Below are positions 1 to 8,924 of a DNA stretch of 64,000 nt, piece after piece. The notes beneath the pieces are model-generated. The model was given only the letters and a program-made list of their open reading frames with translations. It made no database searches and was not told the DNA's origin. The number at the start of each line of letters is the position of its first letter. Positions within the stretch are counted from its first letter, which is position 1. The stretch comes from Nocardioides sp. Root1257 (GTDB lineage: Bacteria > Actinomycetota > Actinomycetes > Propionibacteriales > Nocardioidaceae), in contig NZ_LMDV01000001.1 in the NCBI RefSeq assembly GCF_001425175.1, positions 124,001 through 188,000 on the forward strand. Reading direction: 5' to 3'. A program made the position numbers and the translations under genes.

Positions 1-1
1 C

Positions 2-691
2 CTGGTCACCGGCGGCAACCGCGGCATCGGCCGCGCGATCGCGGAGGCCTTCGTCGCGAACGGCGACCGGGTCGCCGTCACGACGCGCAGCGGCGGCGCG
101 CCCGACGGCGCGCTCGACGTCCGGTGCGACATCACCGACGCGGCGCAGGTCGACGCGGCCTTCGCACAGATCGAGGAGGCGCACGGTCCGGTCGAGGTGC
201 TGGTCGCCAACGCCGGCATCACCGCCGACACGCTGCTGCTGCGGATGTCCGACGACGACTGGTCGTCGGTGCTCGACACCAACCTGACCGGTTCCTTCCG
301 GCTGGCCAAGCGGGCCTCGAAGGGGATGCTGCGGCTGCGCCGTGGCCGGATCGTCTTCATCTCCTCGGTCGTCGGCCTGACCGGGTCGGCCGGGCAGGTC
401 AACTACGCGGCGTCGAAGTCGGGGCTGGTCGGCATGGCGCGCTCGATCGCCCGGGAGCTCGGCTCGCGGTCGATCACGGCGAACGTGGTGGCGCCCGGCT
501 TCATCGAGACCGACATGACCGGGGTGCTCACCGATGAGCAGAAGGCCGCGATCCTCGCGCAGGTGCCGCTGGGGCGGTACGGCGCGGTCGACGAGATCGC
601 GGAGACAGTGCTGTGGCTGACCGGCCCCGGCGCGGCGTACGTCACCGGGGCAGTGATCCCGGTCGACGGTGGACTCGGAATGGGGCACTGA
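2..691 (+). CDS. fabG: 3-oxoacyl-ACP reductase FabG (5' end outside window)
   Basis: NADPH-dependent short-chain reductase that turns 3-oxoacyl-ACP into 3-hydroxyacyl-ACP during fatty-acid elongation in the cytosol. The window opens inside the gene, so the start codon and probably fewer than 20 residues are missing. Visible family marks are the Rossmann motif TGGNRGIG at the very beginning, VANAGIT, the serine in FISSVVG, the catalytic pair in YAASK and a C-terminal VDGG. It ends three bases before fabI, the same pairing as mycobacterial fabG1-inhA, which makes fatty-acid synthesis more likely than a catabolic SDR role. Substrate chain length cannot be read from the sequence. Confidence 0.9.
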   Translation: MVTGGNRGIGRAIAEAFVANGDRVAVTTRSGGAPDGALDVRCDITDAAQVDAAFAQIEEAHGPVEVLVANAGITADTLLLRMSDDDWSSVLDTNLTGSFRLAKRASKGMLRLRRGRIVFISSVVGLTGSAGQVNYAASKSGLVGMARSIARELGSRSITANVVAPGFIETDMTGVLTDEQKAAILAQVPLGRYGAVDEIAETVLWLTGPGAAYVTGAVIPVDGGLGMGH

Positions 692-694
692 CCG

Positions 695-1468
695 ATGGCA
701 GGCATTCTCGACGGCAAGCGCATCCTGGTCGCAGGCGTGACGATGGACAGCTCCATCGGCTTCGCGACCGCGAAGGTGGCGCAGGAGCAGGGCGCGACCG
801 TGCTCATCTCCAACTTCGGCCGGGCGCTCGGCATCACCCGCCGGATCGCGAAGCGGCTGCCGGTCGAGCCGCCGGTGCTCGAGCTCGACGTGACCGACGA
901 GGACCACCTCGCCGGGCTCGAGGCGCAGGTGCGCGAGCACGTCGACGGCCTCGACGGCGTCGTGCACTCGATCGCCTACGGCAACCCGGAGACCCTGCTC
1001 GGCGGCCGGTTCCTGACCGGTCCGTGGCCCGACGTGGCGCAGGCGGTGCAGGTCTCGGCGTACTCCCTCAAGTCGCTCGCCGAGGCGACCCGCCCGCTGA
1101 TGGGCCCGGGCGGCTCGATCGTCGGGCTGACCTTCGACGCGACCGTGGCGTGGCCGGCGTACGACTGGATGGGCGTGGCCAAGGCGGCGCTCGAGTCCAC
1201 GTCCCGCTACCTGGCTCGCGACCTCGGGCCGCACGGCATCCGCTCCAACCTGGTCTCGGCCGGGCCGCTGAAGACGCTGGCGGCGAAGGCGATCCCGGGC
1301 TTCGAGGACCTCGAGTCGATGTGGAGCGACCGGGCGCCGCTCGGCTGGGACAACACCGACCACGCGCCGACGGCGCGGGCCGTGTGCGCGCTGCTGTCCG
1401 ACTTCTTCCCCGCCACCACCGGCGAGATCATCCACGTGGACGGCGGTCTGCACGCGATGGGTGCCTGA
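695..1468 (+). CDS. fabI: enoyl-ACP reductase FabI (InhA-like)
   Basis: Last reductive step of each fatty-acid elongation cycle, using NAD(P)H on trans-2-enoyl-ACP. 257 residues, normal for FabI. The nucleotide-binding end reads GVTMDSSIGFATAK, the divergent glycine pattern of FabI rather than the classical TGxxxGIG. The catalytic Y-x6-K spacing is present (YDWMGVAK), which separates FabI from ordinary SDRs such as the FabG upstream. The C-terminus VDGGLHAMGA is also typical. The ATG lies three bases after the fabG stop, so the genes are probably co-translated. In mycobacteria the homologue is the isoniazid target; nothing here tells whether mycolate-type chains are made. Confidence 0.93.
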   Translation: MAGILDGKRILVAGVTMDSSIGFATAKVAQEQGATVLISNFGRALGITRRIAKRLPVEPPVLELDVTDEDHLAGLEAQVREHVDGLDGVVHSIAYGNPETLLGGRFLTGPWPDVAQAVQVSAYSLKSLAEATRPLMGPGGSIVGLTFDATVAWPAYDWMGVAKAALESTSRYLARDLGPHGIRSNLVSAGPLKTLAAKAIPGFEDLESMWSDRAPLGWDNTDHAPTARAVCALLSDFFPATTGEIIHVDGGLHAMGA

Positions 1469-1976
1469 CGTGTCCCGCCAGCTGGTGGTGATGCGGCACG
1501 CGAAGGCGGAGCAGGCCGGCCCGAGCGACTTCGAACGGCCCCTGGCCGAGCGCGGCCGCCACGACGGCGCCGCGGCCGGCGCTTGGCTGGCCGAGCAGGG
1601 CATCACGCCCGACCACGCGCTCGTCTCGGCGGCACTGCGGACCCAGGAGACCTGGGCCTCGGTCGCCGCCGGCGCCGGCTGGTCGCTGTCGCCGGAGCTG
1701 GACCGCGGGCTGTACGCCGCCGGCCCCGAGACCGCCCTCGACCTCATCCGCCTGGTCGATACCGAGGTCGAGCGGCTCGTGGTGATCGGGCACAACCCGA
1801 CGATGGCGGTGCTCGCCCAGGTGCTGGACGACGGCAGCGGCGACCCGGAGGTCTCCGCGTCGATGGTCGGCGACTTCCCGACGAGCGCCGTCGCGGTGTT
1901 CTCCTACGACGGCGCCTGGGCGGACCTCGGCGAGGGCACCGCCCGGCTCGAGGCGTTCCGCGTCGGCCGGGCCTGA
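1461..1976 (+). CDS. SixA-type histidine phosphatase
   Basis: Histidine-phosphatase superfamily protein of the short SixA branch (about 170 residues). The catalytic RH motif sits at the N-terminus (VVMRHAKAEQ), and a second histidine lies in VVIGHNPTM near residue 110. SixA proteins dephosphorylate phosphohistidine, but the substrate of actinobacterial members is not established. Two GTG starts are possible: 1461, overlapping the fabI stop by 8 bases, and 1470, two bases after it. I report the longer. It is probably the third gene of the fabG-fabI transcript. It converges on serB across a repeat-bearing gap. Confidence 0.85.
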   Translation: MPDVSRQLVVMRHAKAEQAGPSDFERPLAERGRHDGAAAGAWLAEQGITPDHALVSAALRTQETWASVAAGAGWSLSPELDRGLYAAGPETALDLIRLVDTEVERLVVIGHNPTMAVLAQVLDDGSGDPEVSASMVGDFPTSAVAVFSYDGAWADLGEGTARLEAFRVGRA

Positions 1977-1996
1977 CCCCCGGCCGCCAGATCCGC

Positions 1997-2095
1997 GGTT
2001 GGTGACCAAACGACGTGCGGGAGCGCTCCCGACCTGCGGTTGGTGACCAAACGACGGAGCGGGAGTGCCCCGGATCTGCGGTTGGTGACCAAACG
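1997..2095. repeat. TTGGTNACCAA element, tandem three-arm copy
   Basis: Between the convergent sixA-like gene and serB lie three same-way copies of GGTTGGTGACCAAACG (starting at 1997, 2038 and 2080). The palindromic TTGGTGACCAA centres are 41 and 42 bases apart. The first inter-arm stretch holds GGGAGCGCTCCC and the second the decayed GGGAGTGCCCC. The other five elements in this window have one arm inverted; this one does not. Confidence 0.85.
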
Positions 2096-2098
2096 GCG

Positions 2099-3325
2099 TC
2101 AGACCGGCGGCGCCGGCGTCACGAACCCGGCCTCGGCGTCGGCGGCGACGATCTCCTCCCGCGAGATGCCGAGCAGGTACATGATCGTGTCGAGGTAGGG
2201 CACGTTGACCGAGGTGTCGGCGGCGTCGCGGACCATCGGCTTGGCGTTGTAGGCGATGCCCAGGCCGGCCGCGTTGAGCATGTCGAGGTCGTTGGCACCG
2301 TCGCCGATGGCGATCGTCGCCTCCTCGGAGACGCCGATCTCGGCGGCGAACTCGCGCAGCGCGGCCGCCTTGCCGGCCCGGTCGACGACGGGCCCGACGA
2401 TCCGGCCGGTCAGCACCCCGTCGACGATCTCGAGCTCGTTGGCGCGGGAGAAGTGGATGCCGAGGTCGACGGCCAGCCGGTCGACGAGCTGGCTGAAGCC
2501 GCCCGACACCAGCGCGAAGCGGTAGCCCAGCCGACGCAGGGTGCGCACGAGGGTGCGGGCGCCGGGCGCCAGCACGATGGCGGCATACACCTCGTCGAGC
2601 GCGCTGGCGGGCACCCCGGCGAGGAGTGCCACGCGGGAGCGCAGCGACTCCTCGAAGTCCAGCTCGCCGCCCATGGCCGCGGCGGTGACGGCGGCGACCT
2701 CCGCCTCGTAGCCGGCGTGCGCGGCGAGCATCTCGATCACCTCGCCCTGGATCAGGGTCGAGTCGACGTCCATCACGATCAGGCGGGTCCCGCGACGCAG
2801 CAGGTTGGCGCGTTGGACGGCGATGTCGATGCCGTGGGTCGCGGCCTCGCCGGCGAGCACGGTGCGCAGCGCGTCCGTGTCGGCGCCCGAGACGTGCAGG
2901 TCGATCGCGGTGACCGGATAGCGCGCCATCCGCTCGATCCGGTCGATGTTGGCTCCGGCGTCGGCGATCCGGCCGGCGACCGCTGCCATCGCAGACGCGC
3001 GGAGGGGCGAGCCGATGATCGTCACGTGGGAGCGGCCCTCGGCGCGGGACTTGTTGTCGCCGACCCCGCGGTCGATGTCGACGCTCATGCCCAGGGCCTC
3101 GGCGGTCTCGTCGATCGCGGCCCGGACCTTCTTGGCATTGCGCGGGGCGGTGACCAGGATGCCCAGGATCAGCCGGCCGCGGAGCACGATCTGCTCGAGG
3201 TCGAGCACCTCGACCCCGGCTCCGGAGAGGGCGGTGAACATCGAGGAGGTCACGCCCGGTCGGTCCTTGCCCGACAGCGTGATGAGCAGGGTCTCCGGCT
3301 TCTCGCCTGGGCGCGCGTCAGTCAT
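2099..3325 (-). CDS. serB: phosphoserine phosphatase SerB with N-terminal ACT domains
   Basis: HAD-family enzyme that removes phosphate from O-phospho-L-serine, the last step of serine synthesis. 408 residues, the length of mycobacterial SerB2. Residues about 10-180 look like two ACT domains (the first begins ETLLITLSGKDRPGVTSSMF), which in relatives sense amino acids. The HAD core follows: DVDSTL with the nucleophilic aspartate near residue 190, the SGGF motif, and the GDGANDLDML loop that binds Mg. The ATG at 3325 is preceded at 9 bases by TAGCGT on the minus strand, a possible near-leaderless promoter. It is divergent from the glyoxalase-fold gene. Confidence 0.93.
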   Translation of the reverse strand: MTDARPGEKPETLLITLSGKDRPGVTSSMFTALSGAGVEVLDLEQIVLRGRLILGILVTAPRNAKKVRAAIDETAEALGMSVDIDRGVGDNKSRAEGRSHVTIIGSPLRASAMAAVAGRIADAGANIDRIERMARYPVTAIDLHVSGADTDALRTVLAGEAATHGIDIAVQRANLLRRGTRLIVMDVDSTLIQGEVIEMLAAHAGYEAEVAAVTAAAMGGELDFEESLRSRVALLAGVPASALDEVYAAIVLAPGARTLVRTLRRLGYRFALVSGGFSQLVDRLAVDLGIHFSRANELEIVDGVLTGRIVGPVVDRAGKAAALREFAAEIGVSEEATIAIGDGANDLDMLNAAGLGIAYNAKPMVRDAADTSVNVPYLDTIMYLLGISREEIVAADAEAGFVTPAPPV

Positions 3326-3372
3326 CAGTCGGCAACGCTATCGCTGCTCGGCCCGGTGTCGGTGACCCGTCC

Positions 3373-3378
3373 TACATT
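3373..3378 (+). promoter_or_regulatory. -10 box of a leaderless promoter
   Basis: TACATT ends 6 bases before the ATG at 3385, so transcription should begin at or next to the start codon. There is no Shine-Dalgarno sequence in the gap. Confidence 0.6.
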
Positions 3379-3384
3379 CGGGGC

Positions 3385-3744
3385 ATGACCAACATCCATC
3401 ACGCGATCGACTACGTGGAGCTCAACGTCGGCGGCTCGCTCGCCGAGAGCCGTGCCTTCTACGAGCAGGCGTTCGGCTGGGGCTTCAACGACTACGGGCC
3501 GGACTACGCCGGCATCCGGGCCGCCGACGGCGACGGCGAGGTCGGCGGGCTGAACGGCACGACGGAGGCGTCCGGTGGCGGTCCGCTGGTGCTCCTGTAC
3601 TCCGACGACCTCGACGTCACCCTCGCCGCGGTCCGGGAGGCCGGGGGAGCGGTCGTCGAGGGGCCGTACGAGTTCCCCGGCGGACGCCGCTTCCACTTCA
3701 CCGACCCGGCCGGCAACGTGCTGGGCGTCTGGGCCTCGTCCTAA
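3385..3744 (+). CDS. VOC-superfamily (glyoxalase-fold) protein
   Basis: 119-residue single-domain member of the vicinal-oxygen-chelate superfamily: ITHAIDYVEL-like first strand (HHAIDYVELNV), the FYEQAFGW helix, and a C-terminal FHFTDPAGNVLGVW with the usual metal-ligand region. Members include glyoxalases, dioxygenases and antibiotic-binding proteins; the sequence does not decide between them. Apparently a single-gene transcript, divergent from serB and preceded by a leaderless-type -10 box. It is convergent with the next gene, only 13 bases away. Confidence 0.85.
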   Translation: MTNIHHAIDYVELNVGGSLAESRAFYEQAFGWGFNDYGPDYAGIRAADGDGEVGGLNGTTEASGGGPLVLLYSDDLDVTLAAVREAGGAVVEGPYEFPGGRRFHFTDPAGNVLGVWASS

Positions 3745-3757
3745 CTGGTCGGGAGAG

Positions 3758-4489
3758 CTAGTCGGGCCAGACCTCGGGGGAGCAGGCGGCGACCAGCGCC
3801 CGACGCCCGGCCCGGGCCAGCGGACGCAGCGCCGCCTCGCGGGCCGCGATCTCGGAGGCGCTCACGGCGCCCCCGTCGTCCTCCAGTGCGAGCTCGGCGA
3901 TGCCGAGCGCCTGGAGCGCCCGGGCGGCGAGCTCGACGCAGCGCGACGGCGTGCCCTCGGGCGCGACGACCGGCGAGCGGTGCCGCAGGTTGAGGAGCTC
4001 GTCGGCGACCTCGGGACGCCAGCGGGCGACGTCGAGCCGGGCCAGGTCGTTCGCGGAATCGACGAGGGCGGCGCGCAGCGCGCGGTCGGCCTCACCGACG
4101 TCCGGCAGCTGCCGGCGCGCTGCGGGGTGCGCGGTCCAGGTGATCGCCGCACCCGTGCGCCACGGCACGAGCCCCAGCTCGGCGCCCGCGACCACGACGG
4201 CCTCCCCGGCCTCGAGGGCGTCCGCGTTGAACGCACCGGGACCGCCCAGGCCGACCGGGTCCCCCTCGGCGGGGAACGCCGCACCGAGCGAGGTCGCGCC
4301 CTCTGCTCGGAGCCGGCCCAGGGCCGCGACCAGGGTCTCCGTGCCCGCCGCTCCCGGCAGGCCGGCGACGGCATGGGTCGCGTCGTCGCCCAGCACGGCG
4401 TCGACCACCAGGTCGGTGACGACATGGCCGCGCAGCCACGCCGTACCCCACCAGGCGAGGCGCGCGGAGGCAGGGAGCTGAGTGGTCAC
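3758..4489 (-). CDS. uncharacterised actinobacterial protein
   Basis: 243-residue, alanine- and leucine-rich soluble protein with no motif I can assign. The frame is open up to 4528, but the GTG at 4489 (MTTQLPASARLAWWG) is preferred because a TATCCT -10 box lies 8 bases before it and the longer version would run into the neighbouring promoter. Conserved-looking stretches are WWGTAWLRG near the N-terminus and LVPWRTGAAITW in the middle. There is no signal peptide or membrane segment. It stands divergent from the ABC ATPase gene, a promoter-sharing arrangement but no proof of shared function. Confidence 0.75.
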   Translation of the reverse strand: MTTQLPASARLAWWGTAWLRGHVVTDLVVDAVLGDDATHAVAGLPGAAGTETLVAALGRLRAEGATSLGAAFPAEGDPVGLGGPGAFNADALEAGEAVVVAGAELGLVPWRTGAAITWTAHPAARRQLPDVGEADRALRAALVDSANDLARLDVARWRPEVADELLNLRHRSPVVAPEGTPSRCVELAARALQALGIAELALEDDGGAVSASEIAAREAALRPLARAGRRALVAACSPEVWPD

Positions 4490-4497
4490 GGCGGGTG

Positions 4498-4503
4498 AGG
4501 ATA
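4498..4503 (-). promoter_or_regulatory. -10 box of a leaderless promoter
   Basis: On the minus strand TATCCT ends 8 bases before the GTG at 4489. It is the argument for choosing that start. Confidence 0.5.
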
Positions 4504-4532
4504 CGCCTGAAAGCCGCTCACCGAGCACTCGC

Positions 4533-4538
4533 TAAGGT
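4533..4538 (+). promoter_or_regulatory. -10 box of a leaderless promoter
   Basis: TAAGGT ends 7 bases before the ATG at 4546 of the ABC ATPase gene; no ribosome-binding site fits between them. Confidence 0.6.
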
Positions 4539-4545
4539 GTGCGCC

Positions 4546-5340
<795 letters not shown>

Positions 5341-5349
5341 GGTCGAAGC

Positions 5350-5811
5350 ATGGACTGGCTGAGCGGACACGCGTGGGCGGTCTGGCTCGGGATCGCGGCG
5401 TTCCTCGGCATCGCCGAGCTGATGAGCCTCGACCTGGTCCTCATGATGCTCGCCGTCGGCGCGGGCGCGGGAGCCGTCTCCGCGGCGCTCGGTGCCGGCG
5501 TCGGCGTGCAGATCCTCGTCGCCGGCGCCACCGCGATCGCGATGCTCGCGCTGGTGCGTCCGTCGCTGGTCGCCCGGCTGCACCAGGGCCCCGACCTCGT
5601 CCTCGGCACCAAGAAGCTGGTCGGCCAGCGCGGCACCGTCACGCAGCGGATGACCGGGCTCGTCGTCGGCCAGATGAGGCTGGCCGGAGAGACGTGGAGC
5701 GCCGCGCCGTACGACGAGAACGTCACCATCGAGGTCGGCGAGACCGTGGAGGTCTTCGAGATCCGCGGTGCGACGGCGTACGTCCATCCGATCCCCGAGC
5801 TCGACAGCTAG
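5350..5811 (+). CDS. NfeD-family membrane protein
   Basis: 153 residues with hydrophobic segments at about 10-30 and 35-70, then a C-terminal soluble OB-fold typical of short NfeD proteins (KLVGQRGTVTQRM to the end, with VTIEVGETVEVFEIRGATAYV). NfeD proteins partner with stomatin/SPFH proteins in membrane microdomains; the SPFH gene follows after 25 bases with its own ribosome-binding site. The short NfeD type lacks the ClpP-like protease domain, and that domain is absent here. Confidence 0.85.
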   Translation: MDWLSGHAWAVWLGIAAFLGIAELMSLDLVLMMLAVGAGAGAVSAALGAGVGVQILVAGATAIAMLALVRPSLVARLHQGPDLVLGTKKLVGQRGTVTQRMTGLVVGQMRLAGETWSAAPYDENVTIEVGETVEVFEIRGATAYVHPIPELDS

Positions 5812-5836
5812 TCCGCGACAAGCCAAGGAGTCCGTC

Positions 5837-6994
5837 TTGCCACTCGCCATCCTGATCCTGCTGGCGCTGCTGCTGTTGTTCGTGGTGGTGCTGCTGGCCA
5901 AGACCGTCCGAATCATCCCGCAGGCCCGCGCGGGCGTCGTCGAGCGGTTCGGCAAGTACCTCAAGACGCTGCCCGCCGGCCTCAACATCGTGGTGCCCTT
6001 CATCGACAAGGTGCGCTACGTGATCGACCTGCGTGAGCAGGTCGTCAGCTTCCCGCCCCAGCCCGTCATCACCGAGGACAACCTGGTGGTGTCGATCGAC
6101 ACCGTCATCTGGTTCCAGGTGACCGACCCGATCGCCGCGACGTACGAGATCGCCAACTACATCCAGGCCGTCGAGCAGCTCACGATGACCACGCTGCGCA
6201 ACATCGTCGGTGGCATGGACCTCGAGCAGACGCTGACCAGCCGCGAGGAGATCAACACCGGGCTGCGCGGCGTGCTCGACGAGGCGACGGGCAAGTGGGG
6301 CATCCGCGTCAACCGCGTCGAGATCAAGGGGATCGACCCGCCGCCCTCCATCAAGGACGCGATGGAGAAGCAGATGCGCGCCGACCGCGACAAGCGGGCG
6401 TCGATCCTCACCGCCGAGGGTCAGCGCCAGTCCGCGATCCTGACCGCGGAGGGCAACAAGCAGTCCGCGATCCTGAACGCGGAAGGCGACCGGGAGTCGC
6501 AGATCCTGCGCGCCCAGGCCGACCGCGAGTCGTCGATCCTGCGGGCCCAGGGTGAGGGCCAGGCCATCCAGACCGTCTTCCAGGCGATCCACGACGGCAA
6601 CCCCGACCAGTCGCTGCTGGCCTACCAGTACCTGCAGATGATGCCGAAGATCGCCGAGGGCGGCGCCAACAAGCTCTGGATCGTCCCGAGCGAGATCGGC
6701 AAGGCGCTCGAGGGGCTGGGGTCGACGATGACCGACCTCGCCGGCATCCCGCAGCACTCGTCCGGCTCCAAGACGCGGGTCGACCTGGGCAGCACCGAGC
6801 GCGCCGAGGTCGGCGGCAGCGGCGCACTCCACGACAGCGAGCTCAGGAAGGCCAACGCCGCGGTGGAGGCGGCGATCGCGGAGGCGGCCCAGGCGGCCAA
6901 CCCGCGCGCCGCCGCCGCTCCCACGGAGACCGACCCCGCTGTCGACCCCGGTGAGGTGCCCCCGGCGCCGCCGGAGGAGCCGCCTGCTTCGTGA
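5837..6994 (+). CDS. SPFH/stomatin-like membrane scaffold protein
   Basis: 385 residues. One N-terminal membrane segment (about residues 2-22) is followed by an SPFH domain (RAGVVERFGKYLKTL to about 200), then a charged helical region with an 11-13 residue repeat (SILTAEG, AILTAEG, AILNAEG, QILRAQA, SILRAQG) as in HflK and stomatin. The tail is rich in Ala, Pro and Glu. The start is TTG at 5837, six bases after a strong AAGGAG; an upstream ATG in the same frame lies inside nfeD and lacks a site. Such proteins organise membrane microdomains and membrane proteases. The TauE/SafE gene overlaps its stop by 4 bases. Confidence 0.88.
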   Translation: MPLAILILLALLLLFVVVLLAKTVRIIPQARAGVVERFGKYLKTLPAGLNIVVPFIDKVRYVIDLREQVVSFPPQPVITEDNLVVSIDTVIWFQVTDPIAATYEIANYIQAVEQLTMTTLRNIVGGMDLEQTLTSREEINTGLRGVLDEATGKWGIRVNRVEIKGIDPPPSIKDAMEKQMRADRDKRASILTAEGQRQSAILTAEGNKQSAILNAEGDRESQILRAQADRESSILRAQGEGQAIQTVFQAIHDGNPDQSLLAYQYLQMMPKIAEGGANKLWIVPSEIGKALEGLGSTMTDLAGIPQHSSGSKTRVDLGSTERAEVGGSGALHDSELRKANAAVEAAIAEAAQAANPRAAAAPTETDPAVDPGEVPPAPPEEPPAS

Positions 6995-7755
6995 GCGTCT
7001 TCGAGATCGTCGCGATCCTGCTCGCCGGGATCGCGGCCGGAACCATCAACACGGTCGTGGGCTCCGGCACTCTGATCACCTTCCCGACCCTGCTCGCGTT
7101 CGGCATCCCTCCGGTCACCGCCAACGTCTCCAACACCATCGGCCTCGTGCCCGGCTCGGTGTCGGGCGCGATCGGCTACCGCCGCGAGCTGGCCGGGCAG
7201 CGCTCCCGGGTGCTGCGGCTGAGCGTCGCCTCCCTCCTCGGCGGTACGGCGGGGGCGGTCCTGCTGCTGGTGCTTCCTGCGGACGCGTTCACGGCGATCG
7301 TGCCGGTGCTGATCGTGCTCGGGCTGGTGCTGGTGGTCTGCCAGCCCCGGATCTCCGCCTGGGTCGCGCGCCGGCACGAGGCGACGGGCGGGATGCCCTA
7401 CCACGGCACCTGGTGGGTCTGGCCGGGCGTGCTCACCACCGGCGTCTACGGCGGCTACTTCGGCGCCGCCCAGGGCGTGCTGCTGATGGCGGTGCTCGGC
7501 ACGGGCGTCGACGAGTCGCTGCAGCGGCTCAACGGGATCAAGAACATCCTGGCCGCCGTCGTGAACGCCGTCGCCGGCCTGATCTTCGCCATCGTGGCCG
7601 ACGTCGACTGGTGGGTCGTGCTCATCATCGGCATCGGGTCGGTCATCGGCGGCCAGATCGGTGCGACCGTCGGCCGCCGGCTGCCCCCGGTCGGGCTCCG
7701 GATCGCCATCGTCGTCGTCGGCACCGTCGCCCTGGGCGTCTTCCTCCTCAGCTGA
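6991..7755 (+). CDS. TSUP (TauE/SafE) family permease
   Basis: 254-residue integral membrane protein with about eight hydrophobic segments. The TSUP half-motifs are visible: GTINTVVGSGTLITFPTLLAFG near the N-terminus and GVYGGYFGAAQGVLLM in the second half, ending in IGSVIGGQIGATVGRRLPP. Family members export sulfite, sulfoacetate or related organic anions, or take up sulfur compounds. GTG start in a GTGA overlap with the SPFH gene, so translation is coupled. No sulfur-metabolism gene is adjacent, so the substrate stays open. Confidence 0.88.
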   Translation: MSVFEIVAILLAGIAAGTINTVVGSGTLITFPTLLAFGIPPVTANVSNTIGLVPGSVSGAIGYRRELAGQRSRVLRLSVASLLGGTAGAVLLLVLPADAFTAIVPVLIVLGLVLVVCQPRISAWVARRHEATGGMPYHGTWWVWPGVLTTGVYGGYFGAAQGVLLMAVLGTGVDESLQRLNGIKNILAAVVNAVAGLIFAIVADVDWWVVLIIGIGSVIGGQIGATVGRRLPPVGLRIAIVVVGTVALGVFLLS

Positions 7756-7767
7756 CCTCGTCGCGAG

Positions 7768-7773
7768 TAGCAT
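7768..7773 (+). promoter_or_regulatory. -10 box of a leaderless promoter
   Basis: TAGCAT ends 6 bases before the GTG at 7780. Confidence 0.55.
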
Positions 7774-7779
7774 CGCGGC

Positions 7780-8064
7780 GTGACCTGGGCGCGGGACGTG
7801 ACGACACGACTCCTCGTGCTGCTCGCGGCCGTGGCCGGAGCGGTGCTGGGCACCACCCTCCCGGCGTCGCCCGGCGTCGGCGTGGCGCTGGTGGCCGCCG
7901 CGCTGGCGACCCTGCTGGTGCTCTCGACGCGGCAGGTGTACGCCGTCGGGCAGCTGCGCCCCGTGGCTGCCGTCGCTGCCACCGGACCTGCGCCCGTGCT
8001 CGCCGGCCGGGTCACCGACCCGGTCCACCACCCGCTCCGTCCACGTGCTCCTGGACTGGCCTGA
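7780..8064 (+). CDS. small membrane protein beside YidC paralogue (DUF6412-like)
   Basis: 94 residues: two hydrophobic stretches (about 10-28 and 31-47), then a short basic, proline-rich tail ending HHPLRPRAPGLA. It resembles the small DUF6412 proteins that I recall next to YidC-type genes in actinobacteria; the assignment is from memory of that context. It may assist or regulate the insertase that follows 59 bases later. GTG start chosen from the leaderless -10 box. Confidence 0.65.
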   Translation: MTWARDVTTRLLVLLAAVAGAVLGTTLPASPGVGVALVAAALATLLVLSTRQVYAVGQLRPVAAVAATGPAPVLAGRVTDPVHHPLRPRAPGLA

Positions 8065-8123
8065 CTCTCGCGCACCCCGCGAGCCAGGCCCCGTCCCACT
8101 TCCCGACCTCCAGGAGCTCTGCC

Positions 8124-8924
8124 ATGTCCGTCCTCGATCCGCTGTCCCATGCCCTCGCCGCCGTCATCGCCACCACCCACGCCGGACTCACCGCCCTCGG
8201 TGCCGACCCGTCCGGGGGCGCCACCTGGGTGCTCTGCGTCGCAGCCGTGGTCGTCGTCGTGCGGGTGGCCCTGCTGCCCGTCACGGTCCACGGCGTACGC
8301 CAGGCGCACGCCGCGGCGCGCGCCCGACCCCAGCTGCAGGCCCTGACCGAGCGGTACCGAGGCCGCACGGACCGCGCCAGCCTCCAGCAGCTCGCGGACG
8401 AGCGTCGCCGCATCGCCGCCGAGCACCGGCTCTCGCCGTGGGGCTGCCTGCCGATGCTGGCCCAGCTGCCGGTCTGGGTGGCGCTCTACCACCTGGTCGG
8501 CACCGTCGCCGGCGGCGTACCGGTGGGGGCGATGCACTCCGGGCTGGTCGCGTCCCTCGGCGCCGCGACCGTCCTCGGCATCCCGCTCGCCGGGCGCGGC
8601 TACCTGGGTGGCGGCCTGACGCACCTCGCGGTGGTCGCCGGCCTGGCCGGGCTCGCGGCCGGTCTGTCGTACGTCACGCAGCGCTACCTGGTCGCGCCCA
8701 ACACGGTGCTGGCGGACGCGCCGACGGCCGTGGCCCGCGTGCACCAGCTGATGCCGGCGATCTCGGCGGTCAGCCTGCTGGTCTTCGCCGGCGCCGTCCC
8801 GGTGGCGCTGCTCGTCTACTGGGTGTGCAACTCGACGTGGACCCTGGGGCAGTCGGCGGTGGTGTGGTGGTGGTTCCCGACGCCCGGGTCGCCGGCTGCG
8901 ATCAGGCGCGGGGTGAGCGCCTGA
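8124..8924 (+). CDS. YidC/Oxa1-family membrane insertase paralogue
   Basis: 266 residues with five hydrophobic segments. The family core is visible: the amphipathic RPQLQALTERYRG helix, LSPWGCLPMLAQLPVWVALYHLV, and the C-terminal YWVCNSTWTLGQ motif. YidC proteins insert membrane proteins alone or with SecYEG. This is not the rpmH-rnpA-yidC-jag locus copy: none of those neighbours is here and it is shorter, so it is presumably a second, accessory insertase. ATG at 8124 has CAGGAG seven bases upstream. The frame stays open far upstream, but that part overlaps the previous genes. Its end overlaps the convergent gene by 23 bases. Confidence 0.85.
   Translation: MSVLDPLSHALAAVIATTHAGLTALGADPSGGATWVLCVAAVVVVVRVALLPVTVHGVRQAHAAARARPQLQALTERYRGRTDRASLQQLADERRRIAAEHRLSPWGCLPMLAQLPVWVALYHLVGTVAGGVPVGAMHSGLVASLGAATVLGIPLAGRGYLGGGLTHLAVVAGLAGLAAGLSYVTQRYLVAPNTVLADAPTAVARVHQLMPAISAVSLLVFAGAVPVALLVYWVCNSTWTLGQSAVVWWWFPTPGSPAAIRRGVSA

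Noticed and set aside
1997..2095. Mini-CRISPR-like look of three repeats at regular spacing
   Set aside because: Repeats are only about 16 bases, the spacers resemble each other and the copies elsewhere, other loci have inverted pairs, and no cas gene is present.
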